64,000 bases of DNA. Origin: JAOUJD01 sp963841815 (lineage in GTDB: Bacteria; Pseudomonadota; Gammaproteobacteria; Burkholderiales; Burkholderiaceae_F). Positions 35,496 to 46,593 of the stretch are shown in pieces (within the stretch, counting starts at the first letter, position 1; every line of letters begins with the position of its first letter). A program made the position numbers and the translations under genes. The stretch is from contig CAWJEE010000010.1 in NCBI GenBank assembly GCA_963841815.1, positions 247,839 to 311,838 on the forward strand, read 5' to 3'. A model generated the notes under the pieces. That model had not been told where the DNA came from. It saw only the letters and a list, made by a program, of their open reading frames with translations, and did not search any database.

Positions 35496-38042
35496 ATGTT
35501 GACCCGAGCCACCCCCACCACAAGCACGCGGGATACGATCGACCGGACTGACGAACCGACGATCGTGGACCTCGATTCCCATGCCGCCCGGGGCGGCGCC
35601 CCCTCGGCTGAGCCGGGCCGCCGCATGGTGCTGCCCGTGCAGGGCATGACCTGCGCCAGTTGCGTCGCGCACGTCGAGAAGGCGCTCGCGCAGGTGCCGG
35701 GGGTGCAGAAGGTCGCCGTGAACCTGGCCACGGAGTCCGCGGCGGTCGAAGGCGTCGGCCTGGACGCCGCCGCGCTCACCGGCGCGGTCAGCGCCGCCGG
35801 CTACGAGGTGCCGGGGCAGCACCTGCGCTTCGCCGTGCAGGGCATGACCTGCGCCTCGTGCGTGTCGCGCATCGAGAAGGCGCTCGGGGACGTGCCGGGC
35901 GTGCTGAAGGCGAACGTCAACCTCGGCACGGAAACGGCGACGGTCGATCTCGTGTCCGGTGCCGCCAGCGTCCGCGACCTGCTCGCAACGATCGACGCGG
36001 CGGGCTATCAGGCATCGCTGGTCGCCGATTCCCGGCAGGGCGAGGCCGTGGCCATCGACGCAAGCGCCGGGTTGCGTCGCGACGCGCTGCTGGCGATCGC
36101 GCTCGCAGTGCCGCTGCTGCTCGGCTCGCACCTGGCGCTCGTCGGCGTCGACTGGATGATGCCGGCGTGGATGCAGTGGCTGCTGGCCACCCCGGTGCAG
36201 TTCTGGTGCGGGCGCCGCTTCTACGTGGCCGCGGCCAGGGCGGTGCGGGCGCGGACCGGCAACATGGACCTGCTGGTGTCGCTCGGCACGCTGGCCGCCT
36301 ATGGCCTGTCGCTCTACCTCTGGATCGACGGCGTCCGGATGCACGGCCTCGGTCACATGCAGCACCTTTACTTCGAGGCGGCCGCTGTCGTGATCGCGCT
36401 CGTGCTGCTCGGGAAGTGGCTCGAGGCGCGCGCCAAGCGACAGACGTCCGAGGCGATCCGCCTGCTCGCCGCGCTGCGTCCCGACAAGGCGCTGGTGATG
36501 CGCGACGGCCAGCCGGCCGAGGTTCCGATCGACGACGTCCGTCTCGGCGACTTCGTCGTGATCCGCGGCGGCGATCGCGTCCCGGTCGACGGCCTGGTCC
36601 GCGCAGGCCAGAGCAGCATCGACGAATCGATGCTCACCGGCGAGAGCCTGCCGGTCGACAAGGCGGTCGGCGACAAGGTGACCGCGGGATCGATCAACGG
36701 CGGCGGCCGCCTCGAAGTCGAGACGACGGCGGTCGGCGCCGAAACCGTGTTGTCGAAGATCATTCGCCTCGTCGAGGACGCGCAGTCCGCCAAGGCGCCG
36801 ATACAGCGGCTGGTCGACAAGGTGGCGGCCGTGTTCGTACCGGTCGTGCTCGTCATCGCGTTCGCCACGGTGATCGGCTGGCTGCTCGCCGGCGCCACCT
36901 TCGAGCACGCCCTCATCAACGCGGTCAGCGTGCTGGTGATCGCCTGCCCGTGCGCGCTCGGTCTCGCCACGCCGACCGCGATCATCGCGGGGACGGGCGT
37001 GGCCGCGCGGCACGGCGTGCTGATCAAGGACGCCGAGGCGCTCGAACTCGCCAGGCGGATCGAGGTCGTCGCGTTCGACAAGACCGGCACCCTGACCTTC
37101 GGCAAGCCGCGCGTGGTGGCGGTCAGCGAGCAAGGCGCGGCCAGCCGGAGCGAGGTGCTGGCCCTCGCCGCTGCCGTGAACGCCGGCAGCACCCACCCGC
37201 TCGCCGAGGCCGTGCGGGATGCCGTCGCGCAGGAACCACCACCGGAATCCGCGGCACCCGCGGCACGCGACCACCGCGACCTTGCGGGACGCGGCGTCAG
37301 CGCGAAATTCGACGGCGAAGATGGCCACACGGTCGAGCTCGCCTTCGGCAGCCGCCGGTTGATGGACGACTGGAAGGCCGCCGTGTCCGCCCTGCTTGCA
37401 GCGGACGCCGACGCCCGGGAAGCGGAAGGACGAACGGTGTCCTGGCTCGCGCGGCGCACCTCCGCCGGAACGCAGGTGCTCGGGTGGCTGGCGTTTGGCG
37501 ACGAACCCAAGCCAACCGCGAAGGCGGCGATCGACGAACTGCGCCGGCTCGGCATCCACACGACGATGATCTCCGGCGACAACGCGGGAGCGGCCGCGCA
37601 CATTGCGCGGCAGCTCGGACTTGAGGACTACGAAGCCAATGTCCTGCCGCGCGACAAGGCGAAGCGCGTCGAGGCGCTGAAGAAGGGCGGCCGGGTCGTC
37701 GCGATGGTCGGCGACGGCATCAACGACGCGCCGGCGCTCGCCGCGGCCGACGTCGGCATTGCGATGGGCTCCGGCACCGACGTCGCGATGCACGCGGCGG
37801 GCATCACGCTGCTGCGCTCCGATCCCCGGCTGGTCGCCGACGCCATCGCGATCTCGCGCGCGACGGTGCGCAAGATCCGGCAGAACCTTTTCTGGGCCTT
37901 CTTCTACAACGCGATCGGCATCCCGCTGGCCGCGTTCGGACTGCTGACACCCATCTTTGCCGGAGCCGCCATGGCGTTCTCCAGCGTCTCGGTGGTCAGC
38001 AACGCATTGCTGCTGAAGCGTTACCGGTCGCCGAGCAACTGA
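35496..38042 (+). CDS. copA: Copper-exporting P1B-type ATPase
   Basis: 848 residues. Two N-terminal metal-binding domains each carry GMTCASC (near residues 49 and 115). The transmembrane metal site is IACPCALGLATPTAI (near 482). The phosphorylation motif DKTGTLT lies near 528 (Asp), the nucleotide domain has HP in THPLAEAV, and the hinge is VGDGINDAPALAAADVG. This set is characteristic of Cu(+)-exporting CopA in the inner membrane. The first 40 residues before the first metal domain are not conserved-looking, so an internal start is possible. I saw no clear CueR-type operator in the 250-nt upstream region. Its end overlaps the convergent small membrane gene by 22 nt. Confidence 0.93.
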   Translation: MLTRATPTTSTRDTIDRTDEPTIVDLDSHAARGGAPSAEPGRRMVLPVQGMTCASCVAHVEKALAQVPGVQKVAVNLATESAAVEGVGLDAAALTGAVSAAGYEVPGQHLRFAVQGMTCASCVSRIEKALGDVPGVLKANVNLGTETATVDLVSGAASVRDLLATIDAAGYQASLVADSRQGEAVAIDASAGLRRDALLAIALAVPLLLGSHLALVGVDWMMPAWMQWLLATPVQFWCGRRFYVAAARAVRARTGNMDLLVSLGTLAAYGLSLYLWIDGVRMHGLGHMQHLYFEAAAVVIALVLLGKWLEARAKRQTSEAIRLLAALRPDKALVMRDGQPAEVPIDDVRLGDFVVIRGGDRVPVDGLVRAGQSSIDESMLTGESLPVDKAVGDKVTAGSINGGGRLEVETTAVGAETVLSKIIRLVEDAQSAKAPIQRLVDKVAAVFVPVVLVIAFATVIGWLLAGATFEHALINAVSVLVIACPCALGLATPTAIIAGTGVAARHGVLIKDAEALELARRIEVVAFDKTGTLTFGKPRVVAVSEQGAASRSEVLALAAAVNAGSTHPLAEAVRDAVAQEPPPESAAPAARDHRDLAGRGVSAKFDGEDGHTVELAFGSRRLMDDWKAAVSALLAADADAREAEGRTVSWLARRTSAGTQVLGWLAFGDEPKPTAKAAIDELRRLGIHTTMISGDNAGAAAHIARQLGLEDYEANVLPRDKAKRVEALKKGGRVVAMVGDGINDAPALAAADVGIAMGSGTDVAMHAAGITLLRSDPRLVADAIAISRATVRKIRQNLFWAFFYNAIGIPLAAFGLLTPIFAGAAMAFSSVSVVSNALLLKRYRSPSN

Positions 38043-38359
38043 TCCAGCCGCCACCGCAACGCCTTCACGGCGAGCAGGCGCGCGAGCCAGGCGAACAGCG
38101 CTACCGCGACGACGAAACCCGTCCAGCGCGGCAGGTCCAGCGCGCCGGCCAGGGCCGATGCGGCAATCGCTGTCAGCCAGAACAGGAACATGTTCCGCAG
38201 CGCGTGCCGCCGCGGCGGCTCGTAGCCGACGAGTTCGTCGATCAGCGCGGGCCGCAGAGCCGGATCGGACACCCGGCCCTCGACCTCCTCGACGACCCAC
38301 GCGCGCGACACGAGGCCGACGGCGGTCGGCGTGAAGCGGTCGCGAAGTTCGGTCGGCAT
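38021..38359 (-). CDS. Small hypothetical membrane protein
   Basis: 112 residues with two central hydrophobic helices (NMFLFWLTAIAASALAGALD and GFVVAVALFAWLARLLAVKA) between a soluble N-terminus (ELRDRFTPTAVGLVSRAWVV) and a short basic tail. I do not recognise the family. The ATG at 38359 lies 70 nt downstream of the glutamate dehydrogenase stop on the same strand. The stop TAA lies inside the last codons of convergent copA. Confidence 0.6.
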   Translation of the reverse strand: MPTELRDRFTPTAVGLVSRAWVVEEVEGRVSDPALRPALIDELVGYEPPRRHALRNMFLFWLTAIAASALAGALDLPRWTGFVVAVALFAWLARLLAVKALRWRLDQLLGDR

Positions 38360-38429
38360 CGTTCGTGGTCCCGTGCGTTGCGAACGCGCCGGGCGACTGG
38401 CCCGCCCGGCCGCCCGCCGCGAGCCGCCG

Positions 38430-41400
38430 TTACGCGATCGAGCGCAGTTCGCGCAGCGCCACCGACAGCATCGCGAGATCCGCGTGGCGGCTCTCGGCCA
38501 GTTCGGCGAGCATCTTGCGCGCGCGCCCGATGGCCCCGCTCTGCGCCTTCTCCCACGCCGGTGCACCGCCGGCCTTCAAGGCGTCGGCGGTGATCTGGCG
38601 CTGCAGGCCGCTCAGGTCGTCGTTCAGCGCCGTCTTCGCCAGGCCCTGCCAATAGCTGTCGGCGGGCAGGGCCGCGACCTGTCCGCGCAGCCGCGCGAGC
38701 CCGAGCATCTCGCCGACGGCGAAATAGCTGGCGGCCACTTCCGGCAACGGACGCTGCGCGGCTTCGGCGATCTCGCAGATGTCGAGTGCCGCCAGCGACG
38801 TCTCGGACGCAGCGACGGCCAACGCCAGGTCGGACGGCACGCGCTTGGCTTCGAGGGCCTTCTGGCGCTCCGTGATCGGAGCGCGCCACGCGGCACCCGC
38901 CGGGACGCCGGCAATGAACTCGAGCATCTGGCGCGCGGCCGGCGCGAAGCCGGCGATGGTCCTGTCCATCGGCTCGGACAGCCTGCGCGAGCGCAGGAAC
39001 CAGGTCGTCGCGCGCGCGGTGCGGCGCCCGAGTTCGTTCAGCATCTGCGACTGGACCTCGTCGGCGACGACGTTGTCGAGCGCCTCGATCGACTGCCAGG
39101 TCGGAGCCAGCCCGAACACTTCGCGCGCGAGCAGGTAGGCACGGACCACCTGCGGCGGCGAGGCGCCGGTGGCGTCCATCAGCCGGTGGACGAAGGTGGC
39201 GCCGACCCGGTTGACCATGCTGTTCAGCACGTGCGTGGCGACGATCTCGCGCCGCAGCGGATGGCGCTCGATGTAGCCGGCAAAGCGCTCGCGCAGCGCC
39301 ACTGGGAAGTAGCGCCGCAGCGCCGTCGCGACCCACGGATCCTCCGGCAGGTCGGAGTCCAGCAACGCCTCGAACAGCCACATCTTCGAGTACGCGAGCA
39401 GCACGGCCCGCTCGGGCCCCGTCAGCCCGCCACCCTGCGCGCGCCGCTCGGCGATCTCCTCGTCGGACGGCAGGTACTCGAGCGCCCGGTTGAGCCGGCC
39501 TTCCTTCTCGAGGAAGCGGATGAAGCGCTGCTGGTGGTCGAGCAGGCGCGCGCCGGTGCGGCCGGCCGTGGACAGCACCTGGGTCTGGAAGTAGTTGTCG
39601 CGCAGCACGAGTTGCGCGACCTCGTCGGTCATCTCGACGAGCAGCGCGTTGCGCTGCTTCTCGGTCAGCTCGCCGTCGGCGATCGGCAGTCCCAGCAGGA
39701 TCTTGATGTTGACCTCGTGGTCCGAGGTGTCCACGCCGGCCGAGTTGTCGATCGCGTCCGTGTAGAGGCGCACCCCGGCCAGCGCCGCCTCGACGCGGCC
39801 GAGCTGCGTGAGCCCGAGGTTGCCGCCTTCGCCGACGACCTTGCAGCGCAGGTCGGCGCCGTTGATGCGCACCGCGTCGTTCGCGCGGTCGCCGACGTCG
39901 GCGTGCGTCTCGTGCGACGACTTCACGTAGGTGCCGATGCCGCCGTTGTAGAGCAGGTCGACCGGCGCCTTCAGGATCGCCCCGATCAGTTCCGCGGGCG
40001 TCAGCCGCGACGCCGCGATGCCGAGCACCGCCTGCACCTGCGGCGAGACGGGGATCGACTTCTCGGAACGGGCCCAGACGCCGCCGCCCTCCGAAATCAG
40101 CGCCGCGTCGTAGTCCGCCCAGGAGGAGCGCGGCAACGCGAAGATCCGCTCGCGCTCGGCGAAGCTCGTCGCGGCGTCCGGGTTCGGGTCGAGGAACACG
40201 TGGCGATGGTCGAACGCGGCCACGAGCCGGATGTGACGCGACAGCAGCATGCCGTTGCCGAACACGTCGCCGGACATGTCGCCGATGCCGACCACGGTGA
40301 AGTCGGTCGTCTGAGTGTCGACGCCGAGTTCCCGGAAGTGCCGCTTGACGCTCTCCCACGCACCGCGCGCGGTGATGCCCATCCTCTTGTGGTCGTAGCC
40401 CGCGCTGCCGCCCGGAGGCGAACGCGTCGCCGAGCCAGTGCCCGTACTCCTTGCTGATCGCGTTGGCGTAGTCGGAGAACGTGGCCGTCCCCTTGTCCGC
40501 CGCGACGACGAGATACGGGTCGTCGCCGTCGTGCCGAACCACGTGCGGCGGCGGCACGACCTTGTCGCCGACCCGGTTGTCGGTGAGGTCGAGCAGTCCG
40601 CGCAGGTAGTTCTGGTAGCAGGCGACGCCTTCCCTCAGCAGCGCCTCGCGGTCGGTGGCGGGCGGCGCCTTCTTCAGCACGAAGCCGCCCTTGCTGCCGA
40701 CCGGCACGATGACGGTGTTCTTCACCATCTGCGCCTTGACGAGGCCCAGCACCTCGGTGCGGAAATCCTCCGGCCGATCGGACCAGCGCAGGCCGCCGCG
40801 CGCCACCTTGCCGCCACGCAGGTGCACGCCCTCGAAGCGCGTCGAGTACACGAAGATCTCGAACATCGGACGCGGCTCGGGCAGCCCGGGGACCTTCGAC
40901 GGATCGAACTTGAAGGACAGGAACGGCCGCCGCGGCCCGTCCTCGCCGCTGGCGCCGACGCCGGTCCGCCAGAAATTCGTGCGCGACGTCGCGAGGATCA
41001 GCGCGAGGTACTGCCGCAGCACCCGGTCTTCGCTCAGGCTGCTGACCTTCTCCAGCGCCTGCTCGATCGCGCTCACCTGGCTCGTCGCCGCGACAGCCTC
41101 CGCCGTCTTCGGGTCGAACCGGAGCTTGAACAGTTGCACCAGCAGCCGCGCGATCCGCGGATGCTTCGCGAGCGTGGCCTCGATGAAGGCCTGCGACAGT
41201 GCGAAACCGCTCTGGCGCATGTACTTCGCATACGCCCGCAGCACCGTGATCTCGTCGGCCGACAGCGAAGCGAGCAGCACCAGTCGATTGAAGTCGTCGT
41301 TCTCCACCGCGCCCGTCATCACGCGCCGGAACGCGTCCTCGAACAGCGGCGCGATGCTCTCCGCGTCGATCTCGTCGTGCCCGACCAGGTCGAGCTCGAA

Positions 41401-43245
41401 GTCGTGGATCCAGAACGGGTCGCCCCGCTCCGGACCGACCTCGTACGGCTGCTCCGACAGCACGCGCACGCCCATGTGCTCGAGCATCGGCAGCGAGTTC
41501 GACAGCGCGACCGGTTCGCCCGCGCGATACACCTTGAAGCCGAGGCGACCGGCCGGCACCTCGAGCGGCCGATAGAGGTTGAGCGCGAGGCCACCGAGCC
41601 CCAGGCCGTCGAGTCGCTGCACGTCGGCGACCGCCGCGCGCGCAGGCACGTTCTCGCGGTACGACGCCGGGAACGAGTTGCCGAAGCGCTTGCACAACTG
41701 CGCCGCCCGCGCCTCGCCCTCCTCGTCGTTCAACGCCTGGCGCAGGTCGTCTTCCCAGCGCCGGGACGCGTCCGCCAGTCGCCGCTCGACATCGCGCCGG
41801 TCGTAGGCGGGAATCCGTCCCGGATTCGTCCGCACGGTCATGTGGATGCGCGCCAGCGCCGCATCGGTGAGCAGCACGTCGAAGTCCGCGGAGCTGCCGT
41901 CGAACGCCTGCAGCAGGATCGCCTGGAACTTGCGACGCAATTCGGTGGTGTAGTTCTCGCGCGGCACGTAGATCAGGCACGAGATGAACCGCTCGAACGG
42001 GTCGCGCCGGACGAACAGGCGGAAGCGCTGGCGCTCGCCGAGTTGCAGGATGCCGTTCGCGATCTCGTGCAGCTCGTCGGTCGAGATCTGGAACAACTCG
42101 TCGCGCGGATAAGTCTCGAGGATGTGCTCCAGCGCCTTGCCGAGGTGACTGGCGGGCGCGAGTCCCGCACGTTCCAGCACCTGGCGCTTCTTGCCGCGCA
42201 GCAGCGGAATCTCGGACACGCGCGCGCTGTACGTCGTCGACGTGAAGAGCCCGAGGAAGCGGTGTTCGCCGATCGCCTGCCCGTTCGGCCCGTAGCGCTT
42301 CACGCCGATGTAGTCGATGTAGCCGGGCCGGTGCACGGTCGACCGGTTGTTGGCCTTCGTCACCATCAGCATCGGCGACGGCGCCCTTGCCAGCTCGCGG
42401 GCCTGCGGCGGCAGCGCGACGAGGCTCGCCGCCTCGGTGAGGCCGCCATCGGCGTCGCGCAGCATCCCGAGGCCTGTCCCCGGCACGATTTTCAACGCGA
42501 GTTCGCCATCGTGGTCGGCAAAGTCGTGCTGCCGGTAGCCGAGCAGCAGCAGGTGGTCCTCGGCCAGCCACTGCAGGAAGTCGCGGTTCTCGGTCACCTC
42601 CTCGCGCGCCAGCGGCGGCGTCTGGCGGTCGATGTCAGCGATCGCCGCGCGCAGCTGCGCGACCATCGCCTTCCAGTCCGTCACGGCCGCGCGCACGTCG
42701 CCGAGCACGCGCTCGACGCCCTCGGCCAGCTGGGCACGCGCCATCGGATCGGCCAGGCGATCGACTTCGATGTGCATGAACGACTCGCGCGCTCCGTCCG
42801 GCCTCGCTTCGCGCGGGTAGAGCCCCTTCAGCGCTCCGCCCGCATCGCGCTCGACCGCGAAGATCGGATGCACGATCAGGTGCAGCGTCAGGCCCTGGCG
42901 GTTGACCTCCATCGAGGCCGAGTCGACCAGGAAGGGCATGTCGTCGTTGACGATCTCGACGACCGTGTGCCGGGACGACCAACCATGCTCGCCCGCGACC
43001 GGGTTGATCACGCGGATCTTCGCCTTGCCCGGTTCGCGCCGCTGCGCGAACTGCCAGTGCGACAGCAGGGCGCCGTACAGATCCTCGACGTCGCGCGTCG
43101 CGATGTCTTCCGGATCGATGCGGTGGAAGTAGCTCGCCGCGAACGCCAGCAGGCCCGATTGCTCGGAATGCTCGACGCGCTGCTCGATCAATGCCGCCAC
43201 CGCGGACAGGCGCACGGCCTTGTCCGCTTCCGGGGAAATCGTCAT
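38430..43245 (-). CDS. NAD-dependent glutamate dehydrogenase, large type (one frameshift)
   Basis: About 1605 residues, matching the giant bacterial NAD-GDH class of roughly 1600. The protein begins MTISPEADKAVRLSAVAALI. The N-terminal half carries ACT-like regulatory segments (NDDMPFLVDSASMEVNRQGL). The catalytic domain contains RGGLRWSDRPEDFRTEVLGL then VKAQMVKNTVIVPVGSKGGF. One extra base near 40412 breaks the frame within GDAFASGG, after which it resumes with MGITARGAWESVKRHFRELG, DFTVVGIGDMSGDVFGNGM (NAD site) and NGADLRCKVVGEGGNLGLTQ. It deaminates glutamate to 2-oxoglutarate, feeding the TCA cycle. No other gene shares its strand closely; it starts divergently from the exonuclease gene. 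Confidence 0.92.
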
Positions 43246-43390
43246 GTGTGTCTCCGATTCTTCTCGCGTGCCGGACGCCTCGTGAGCGCTGGCAAGCTGG
43301 AGCGCCAAGTATGCCCGCGCCGGGGGACGCCGACGCGACGCCGCCGTCAGCAAGTGGACCGATAATCGGCGCCTGCCTGCCGCCGCCAAC

Positions 43391-44824
43391 GTGTCCATTC
43401 CCGCCTTCGCCCCGCGCCTGGCCTTCGTCGATGTCGAGACGACGGGCTCGAGCCCGGCGCGCGATCGCGTCACGGAAGTCGGCGTCGTGCTCGTCGACAT
43501 CGACGGCGAGTCGACCCGCGTCGGCGAGTGGTCCACGCTGGTCAATCCCGGCGTGCCGATCCCGCCGGAGATCGAGTGGCTGACCGGGATCACCAACGAG
43601 ATGGTGCGCGCGGCGCCGCCGTTCGCAGCGGTGGCGCAGGACCTGGTCGACCGGCTCGACGGTGCCGTCTTCGTCGCTCACAACGCCCGCTTCGACTACG
43701 GCTTCCTGCGGGCCGAGTTCGGGCGCGCCGGCCTCGCGTTCCAGGCGAAGACGCTCTGCACGGTGCGGTTGAGCCGCGCGCTCTACCCCGACCGCGCGCC
43801 CCACTCGCTCGACGCGCTGATCGAGCGCTTCAACCTGACCGGCGAGGAGCGGCACCGCGCGCTCGGCGACGCGCGCGTGCTGTGGCGGCTGCTGCAGGTG
43901 TGGTGCGCGCGCCATCCGCCGGGCGAGATCGAAGCGGCCGTGGGCGCCGTGCTGAAGCACCCCGGCCTGCCGCCGCACCTGCCGCCCGATGCCCTCGACG
44001 CCTTGCCGCACGCGCCGGGCGTCTACCTGTTCTTCGGTCTCAACCAGCATCCGATCTACATCGGCAAGAGCGTCGACGTGCGCACGCGCGTCGCCAGCCA
44101 CTTCAACTCCGAGCACCGCACTCCGCGCGACCTGCGGCTGTCGCAGGAGATCCACCGGCTCGAGTGGGAGGAGACCGCCGGCGAGTTCGGCGCGCTGCTG
44201 CGCGAATCGGAACTGGTGAAGACTCGGCTGCCTGCGCACAACGTCGCGCTGCGACGGCGCGAGAACCAGGTGATCATGGAACTCGACGAGCACGCCCGGC
44301 CGCTGTTCTCGCGCGCGCTCGAGTTCGACCTCGCGCGGCTGGGAACGAGCTGGGGCCCGTTCTCCTCGCGATCCGCGGCGCGCCAGTTCCTCACGCATCT
44401 CGCGGCCGATCACGCCCTGTGCCTGAAGACCCTCGGACTCGAAGGCCGGCGATCGGCGGCGGACGAGGTCGCGCCCTGCTTCAACCGGCAGCTGAACCGC
44501 TGCCGGGGCGCCTGCGTCGACGACGAACCGCGCGAAGATCACGCAGCGCGACTGCGCGAGGCGCTCGAGCCGCTGCGGTTGCCGGCGTGGCCCTGTCGCG
44601 GCGCGGTCGCGCTGGTGGAGAGCAACGCCGGGCGCTTCCGCGAGGACTGGCACGTCTTCGACCGCTGGTGCTGGCTGGGGACCGTGCAGACGATCGACGC
44701 GGCGCACCGCCTGGCGGCGACATCGCCGCGCGTGTTCGAAGCCGACGCGGCCCGGCTGGCGATCCGCGCGCTGTTCGCCGAATCGCCGTGGCAGCTCGAA
44801 CGGGTCGACCTCGGGACGTTCTAG
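43391..44824 (+). CDS. DEDDh exonuclease fused to GIY-YIG nuclease (Cho-like)
   Basis: 477 residues. The N-terminal domain (about 8-170) is a DnaQ-like 3'-5' exonuclease with LAFVDVETTGSSPARDRVTE, FVAHNARFDYGFLRAEF and HRALGDARVLWRLL. From about residue 195 a GIY-YIG domain follows: PGVYLFFGLNQHPIYIGKSV, DVRTRVASHF, and EFGALLRESELVKTRLPAHN, as in UvrC N-termini and Cho. This fusion is known in proteobacteria as an alternative incision enzyme; repair of bulky lesions is the expected role. The start is GTG at 43391. It converges on the next gene with overlapping stop codons (CTAG). Confidence 0.9.
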   Translation: MSIPAFAPRLAFVDVETTGSSPARDRVTEVGVVLVDIDGESTRVGEWSTLVNPGVPIPPEIEWLTGITNEMVRAAPPFAAVAQDLVDRLDGAVFVAHNARFDYGFLRAEFGRAGLAFQAKTLCTVRLSRALYPDRAPHSLDALIERFNLTGEERHRALGDARVLWRLLQVWCARHPPGEIEAAVGAVLKHPGLPPHLPPDALDALPHAPGVYLFFGLNQHPIYIGKSVDVRTRVASHFNSEHRTPRDLRLSQEIHRLEWEETAGEFGALLRESELVKTRLPAHNVALRRRENQVIMELDEHARPLFSRALEFDLARLGTSWGPFSSRSAARQFLTHLAADHALCLKTLGLEGRRSAADEVAPCFNRQLNRCRGACVDDEPREDHAARLREALEPLRLPAWPCRGAVALVESNAGRFREDWHVFDRWCWLGTVQTIDAAHRLAATSPRVFEADAARLAIRALFAESPWQLERVDLGTF

Positions 44825-45198
44825 CCGAGCCGCGGCTCGACGACGGCGCGCAATGACTGCCCCGCGCGATACCCCTGCGCCGCGGCCGCGGCGTTCGCGC
44901 GCGAGATGATGCCGCCGATCCACGTGTCCGCGGCTTCGCCGATGCGCGCCGAGGTGTGCGCGACCGCGACAGCCGGCTGGCCCGCATCGTCGAGCATGGC
45001 CAGCGCCGCGATGCCCGCCTCGTCCTTGCCGATCCCGGCGTCGTTGAATACGTAGAGCTGCGCATGCACCGCGAGCGCGTAGCGTCCGGCGCTCTGCCCG
45101 CCGTGCGATCCCGTGACGACGACGCAGCCGGCGTGCGCGACCGTGACTTCCGTCACGGAATCGAGCAGGACGACGGCAGCGGCATTCGGCATCGGCAT
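44821..45198 (-). CDS. Conserved hypothetical protein, VVTGSHGG family
   Basis: 125 residues. It has a strongly patterned sequence: VVLLDSVTEVTVAHAGCVVV then TGSHGGQSAGRYALA, VFNDAGIGKDEAGIAALAML and VAVAHTSARIGEAADTWIGG. I believe this is a recurrent bacterial family of unknown function, with alternating strands and glycine loops that suggest a small alpha/beta enzyme. The start may be ATG at 45198, 45192 or 45216; none has a good ribosome site. It converges with the Cho-like gene (stops overlap) and diverges from DUF302. Confidence 0.65.
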   Translation of the reverse strand: MPMPNAAAVVLLDSVTEVTVAHAGCVVVTGSHGGQSAGRYALAVHAQLYVFNDAGIGKDEAGIAALAMLDDAGQPAVAVAHTSARIGEAADTWIGGIISRANAAAAAQGYRAGQSLRAVVEPRLG

Positions 45199-45267
45199 AC
45201 TGTAGACGACGCACATCTTCGGCCGCGCGAACGCCTGCGGCCGCCCTGACCCACGATGGAGAACGCA

Positions 45268-45660
45268 ATGCAGAACACCTATGGCTTCGGCAAGACCGTC
45301 GACCTCGGCTTCGACGCCGCGGTGGAGAGGGTCACCGCTGAACTTGCGAAGGAAGGGTTCGGCATCCTGACCGAGATCGACGTCAAGGCCACGCTGAAGA
45401 AAAAGCTCGACGCCGACGTGCGGCCGTATCGCATCCTCGGCGCCTGCAATCCACCCTTCGCGAAGCGCGCGCTCGAAGCGGAACCGACGGTCGGGCTGCT
45501 GCTCCCGTGCAACGTCACGGTGCGCGAGGACGAGGCGGGTCAGATTCACGTCGACTTCATGGACCCGGGCGTGATGAGCCAGATGACCGCAAATCCCGAC
45601 CTCGCGAAGGTGGCGGGCGAGGTGCGCGAAAAGCTGCAGCGCGTGATGAACGCGCTGTAG
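45268..45660 (+). CDS. DUF302 domain protein
   Basis: 130 residues. It contains LGFDAAVERVTAELAKEGFG, ILTEIDVKATLKKKLDADV, YRILGACNPPFAKRALEAEP and VGLLLPCNVTVRED, which is the DUF302 pattern. Function unknown; members occur alone or fused to other domains. The start at 45268 is preceded by GGAG at 6 nt; an in-frame ATG 12 nt earlier lacks one. It converges with the anti-sigma-like gene with 6 nt between stops. Confidence 0.9.
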   Translation: MQNTYGFGKTVDLGFDAAVERVTAELAKEGFGILTEIDVKATLKKKLDADVRPYRILGACNPPFAKRALEAEPTVGLLLPCNVTVREDEAGQIHVDFMDPGVMSQMTANPDLAKVAGEVREKLQRVMNAL

Positions 45661-45666
45661 CCGAAG

Positions 45667-46593
45667 TCAGCGGGTGCCGGCGGCGGCGGCGCCTGGCAGT
45701 GCGGCCGGCGGCACCTGGACGTCCGGATAGCGCTCGCGGAAGCGCTTGAGCTCGGTATCGGCCTCCGCCTCGCGTCCTTCCCGGCGCAGCTTCACGATGC
45801 GCTCCAGCCACATCGGTGCCGAGCCTTCGAAGTCCCTTGCGGCTTCGAGGCGCGCCACGCCTTGCGACGCGGGCGCGCGTTCTCGCGCTGACGCGCGGTC
45901 GGCCGATGCCGCTTCCGGCTTTTGGGCGGCGCTTTCAGGTGCGGGCATCGCGCCGGCGGCGGCCGGGGCCGGAGCTGAACGCGCGAGCGGGGCCGCGCGC
46001 GGCGGCGCCGGAGGCGCGGTCGGCGCTGCTGCTGTGGAGAGTTCCTGCCTCGCTTCGGTACTCGTGGCCTCGGGCGCCCGCTCGCCCGATCGCGCCGAAA
46101 CCGCCGGACTCGCCGCGTCCGAACGCTGCGCGTCCACGCGCTCCGCCGGCGCAGCGGGGACCGACGAACCCTCTTCGCTAGTGTTGGACGTCGTCGATCG
46201 CTTCGCGCTGGGCGCAGGCGCCGCCGCGATCGGCGGCGCGGGCAATGGGACGGCACTTTCAGAAGTTGGCGTCGGCGCCACCGCGGTCGCCGGCGCGACG
46301 GCGACGGACTCCGGCACTCGCTCCGCGGGCGCCGTGAACGAAGGCATCTCCTGCCCGGTGCGATTCGCCATCATCACCGCCAGCGTCGACAGCAGCACGG
46401 CCGCCGCGGCCGCGAACGGCCAGCGCGGGCGACGCACGACACGAGGCGCGGCGGCCGACTGTGGCCGCGCTTCGACCTGCCGCGCGGCCGCCGCGAGGAT
46501 CGCCGCGCGCGTCGCCGGGGACGGCCGCTCGTCGAGCGCAGCGCTCGCTTCGCGGTAGCGCCGCGCCGGGGCGTCGTCGCGGTCCGTGCTCAT
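45667..46593 (-). CDS. Putative anti-sigma factor with long Pro/Ala-rich periplasmic region
   Basis: 308 residues. A cytoplasmic part of about 70 residues (YREASAALDERPSPATRAAI, ARQVEARP) leads to one transmembrane helix (WPFAAAAAVLLSTLAVMMAN, about 74-93). A low-complexity Ala/Pro/Ser-rich region of about 150 residues follows, then a folded-looking C-terminus (APMWLERIVKLRREGREAEA, DTELKRFRERYPDVQVP). Its ATG overlaps the stop of the ECF sigma gene (ATGA) with GGAGG 7 nt upstream, so it is translationally coupled. An anti-sigma role is inferred from this coupling and the topology; no known anti-sigma domain is certain. Confidence 0.7.
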   Translation of the reverse strand: MSTDRDDAPARRYREASAALDERPSPATRAAILAAAARQVEARPQSAAAPRVVRRPRWPFAAAAAVLLSTLAVMMANRTGQEMPSFTAPAERVPESVAVAPATAVAPTPTSESAVPLPAPPIAAAPAPSAKRSTTSNTSEEGSSVPAAPAERVDAQRSDAASPAVSARSGERAPEATSTEARQELSTAAAPTAPPAPPRAAPLARSAPAPAAAGAMPAPESAAQKPEAASADRASARERAPASQGVARLEAARDFEGSAPMWLERIVKLRREGREAEADTELKRFRERYPDVQVPPAALPGAAAAGTR

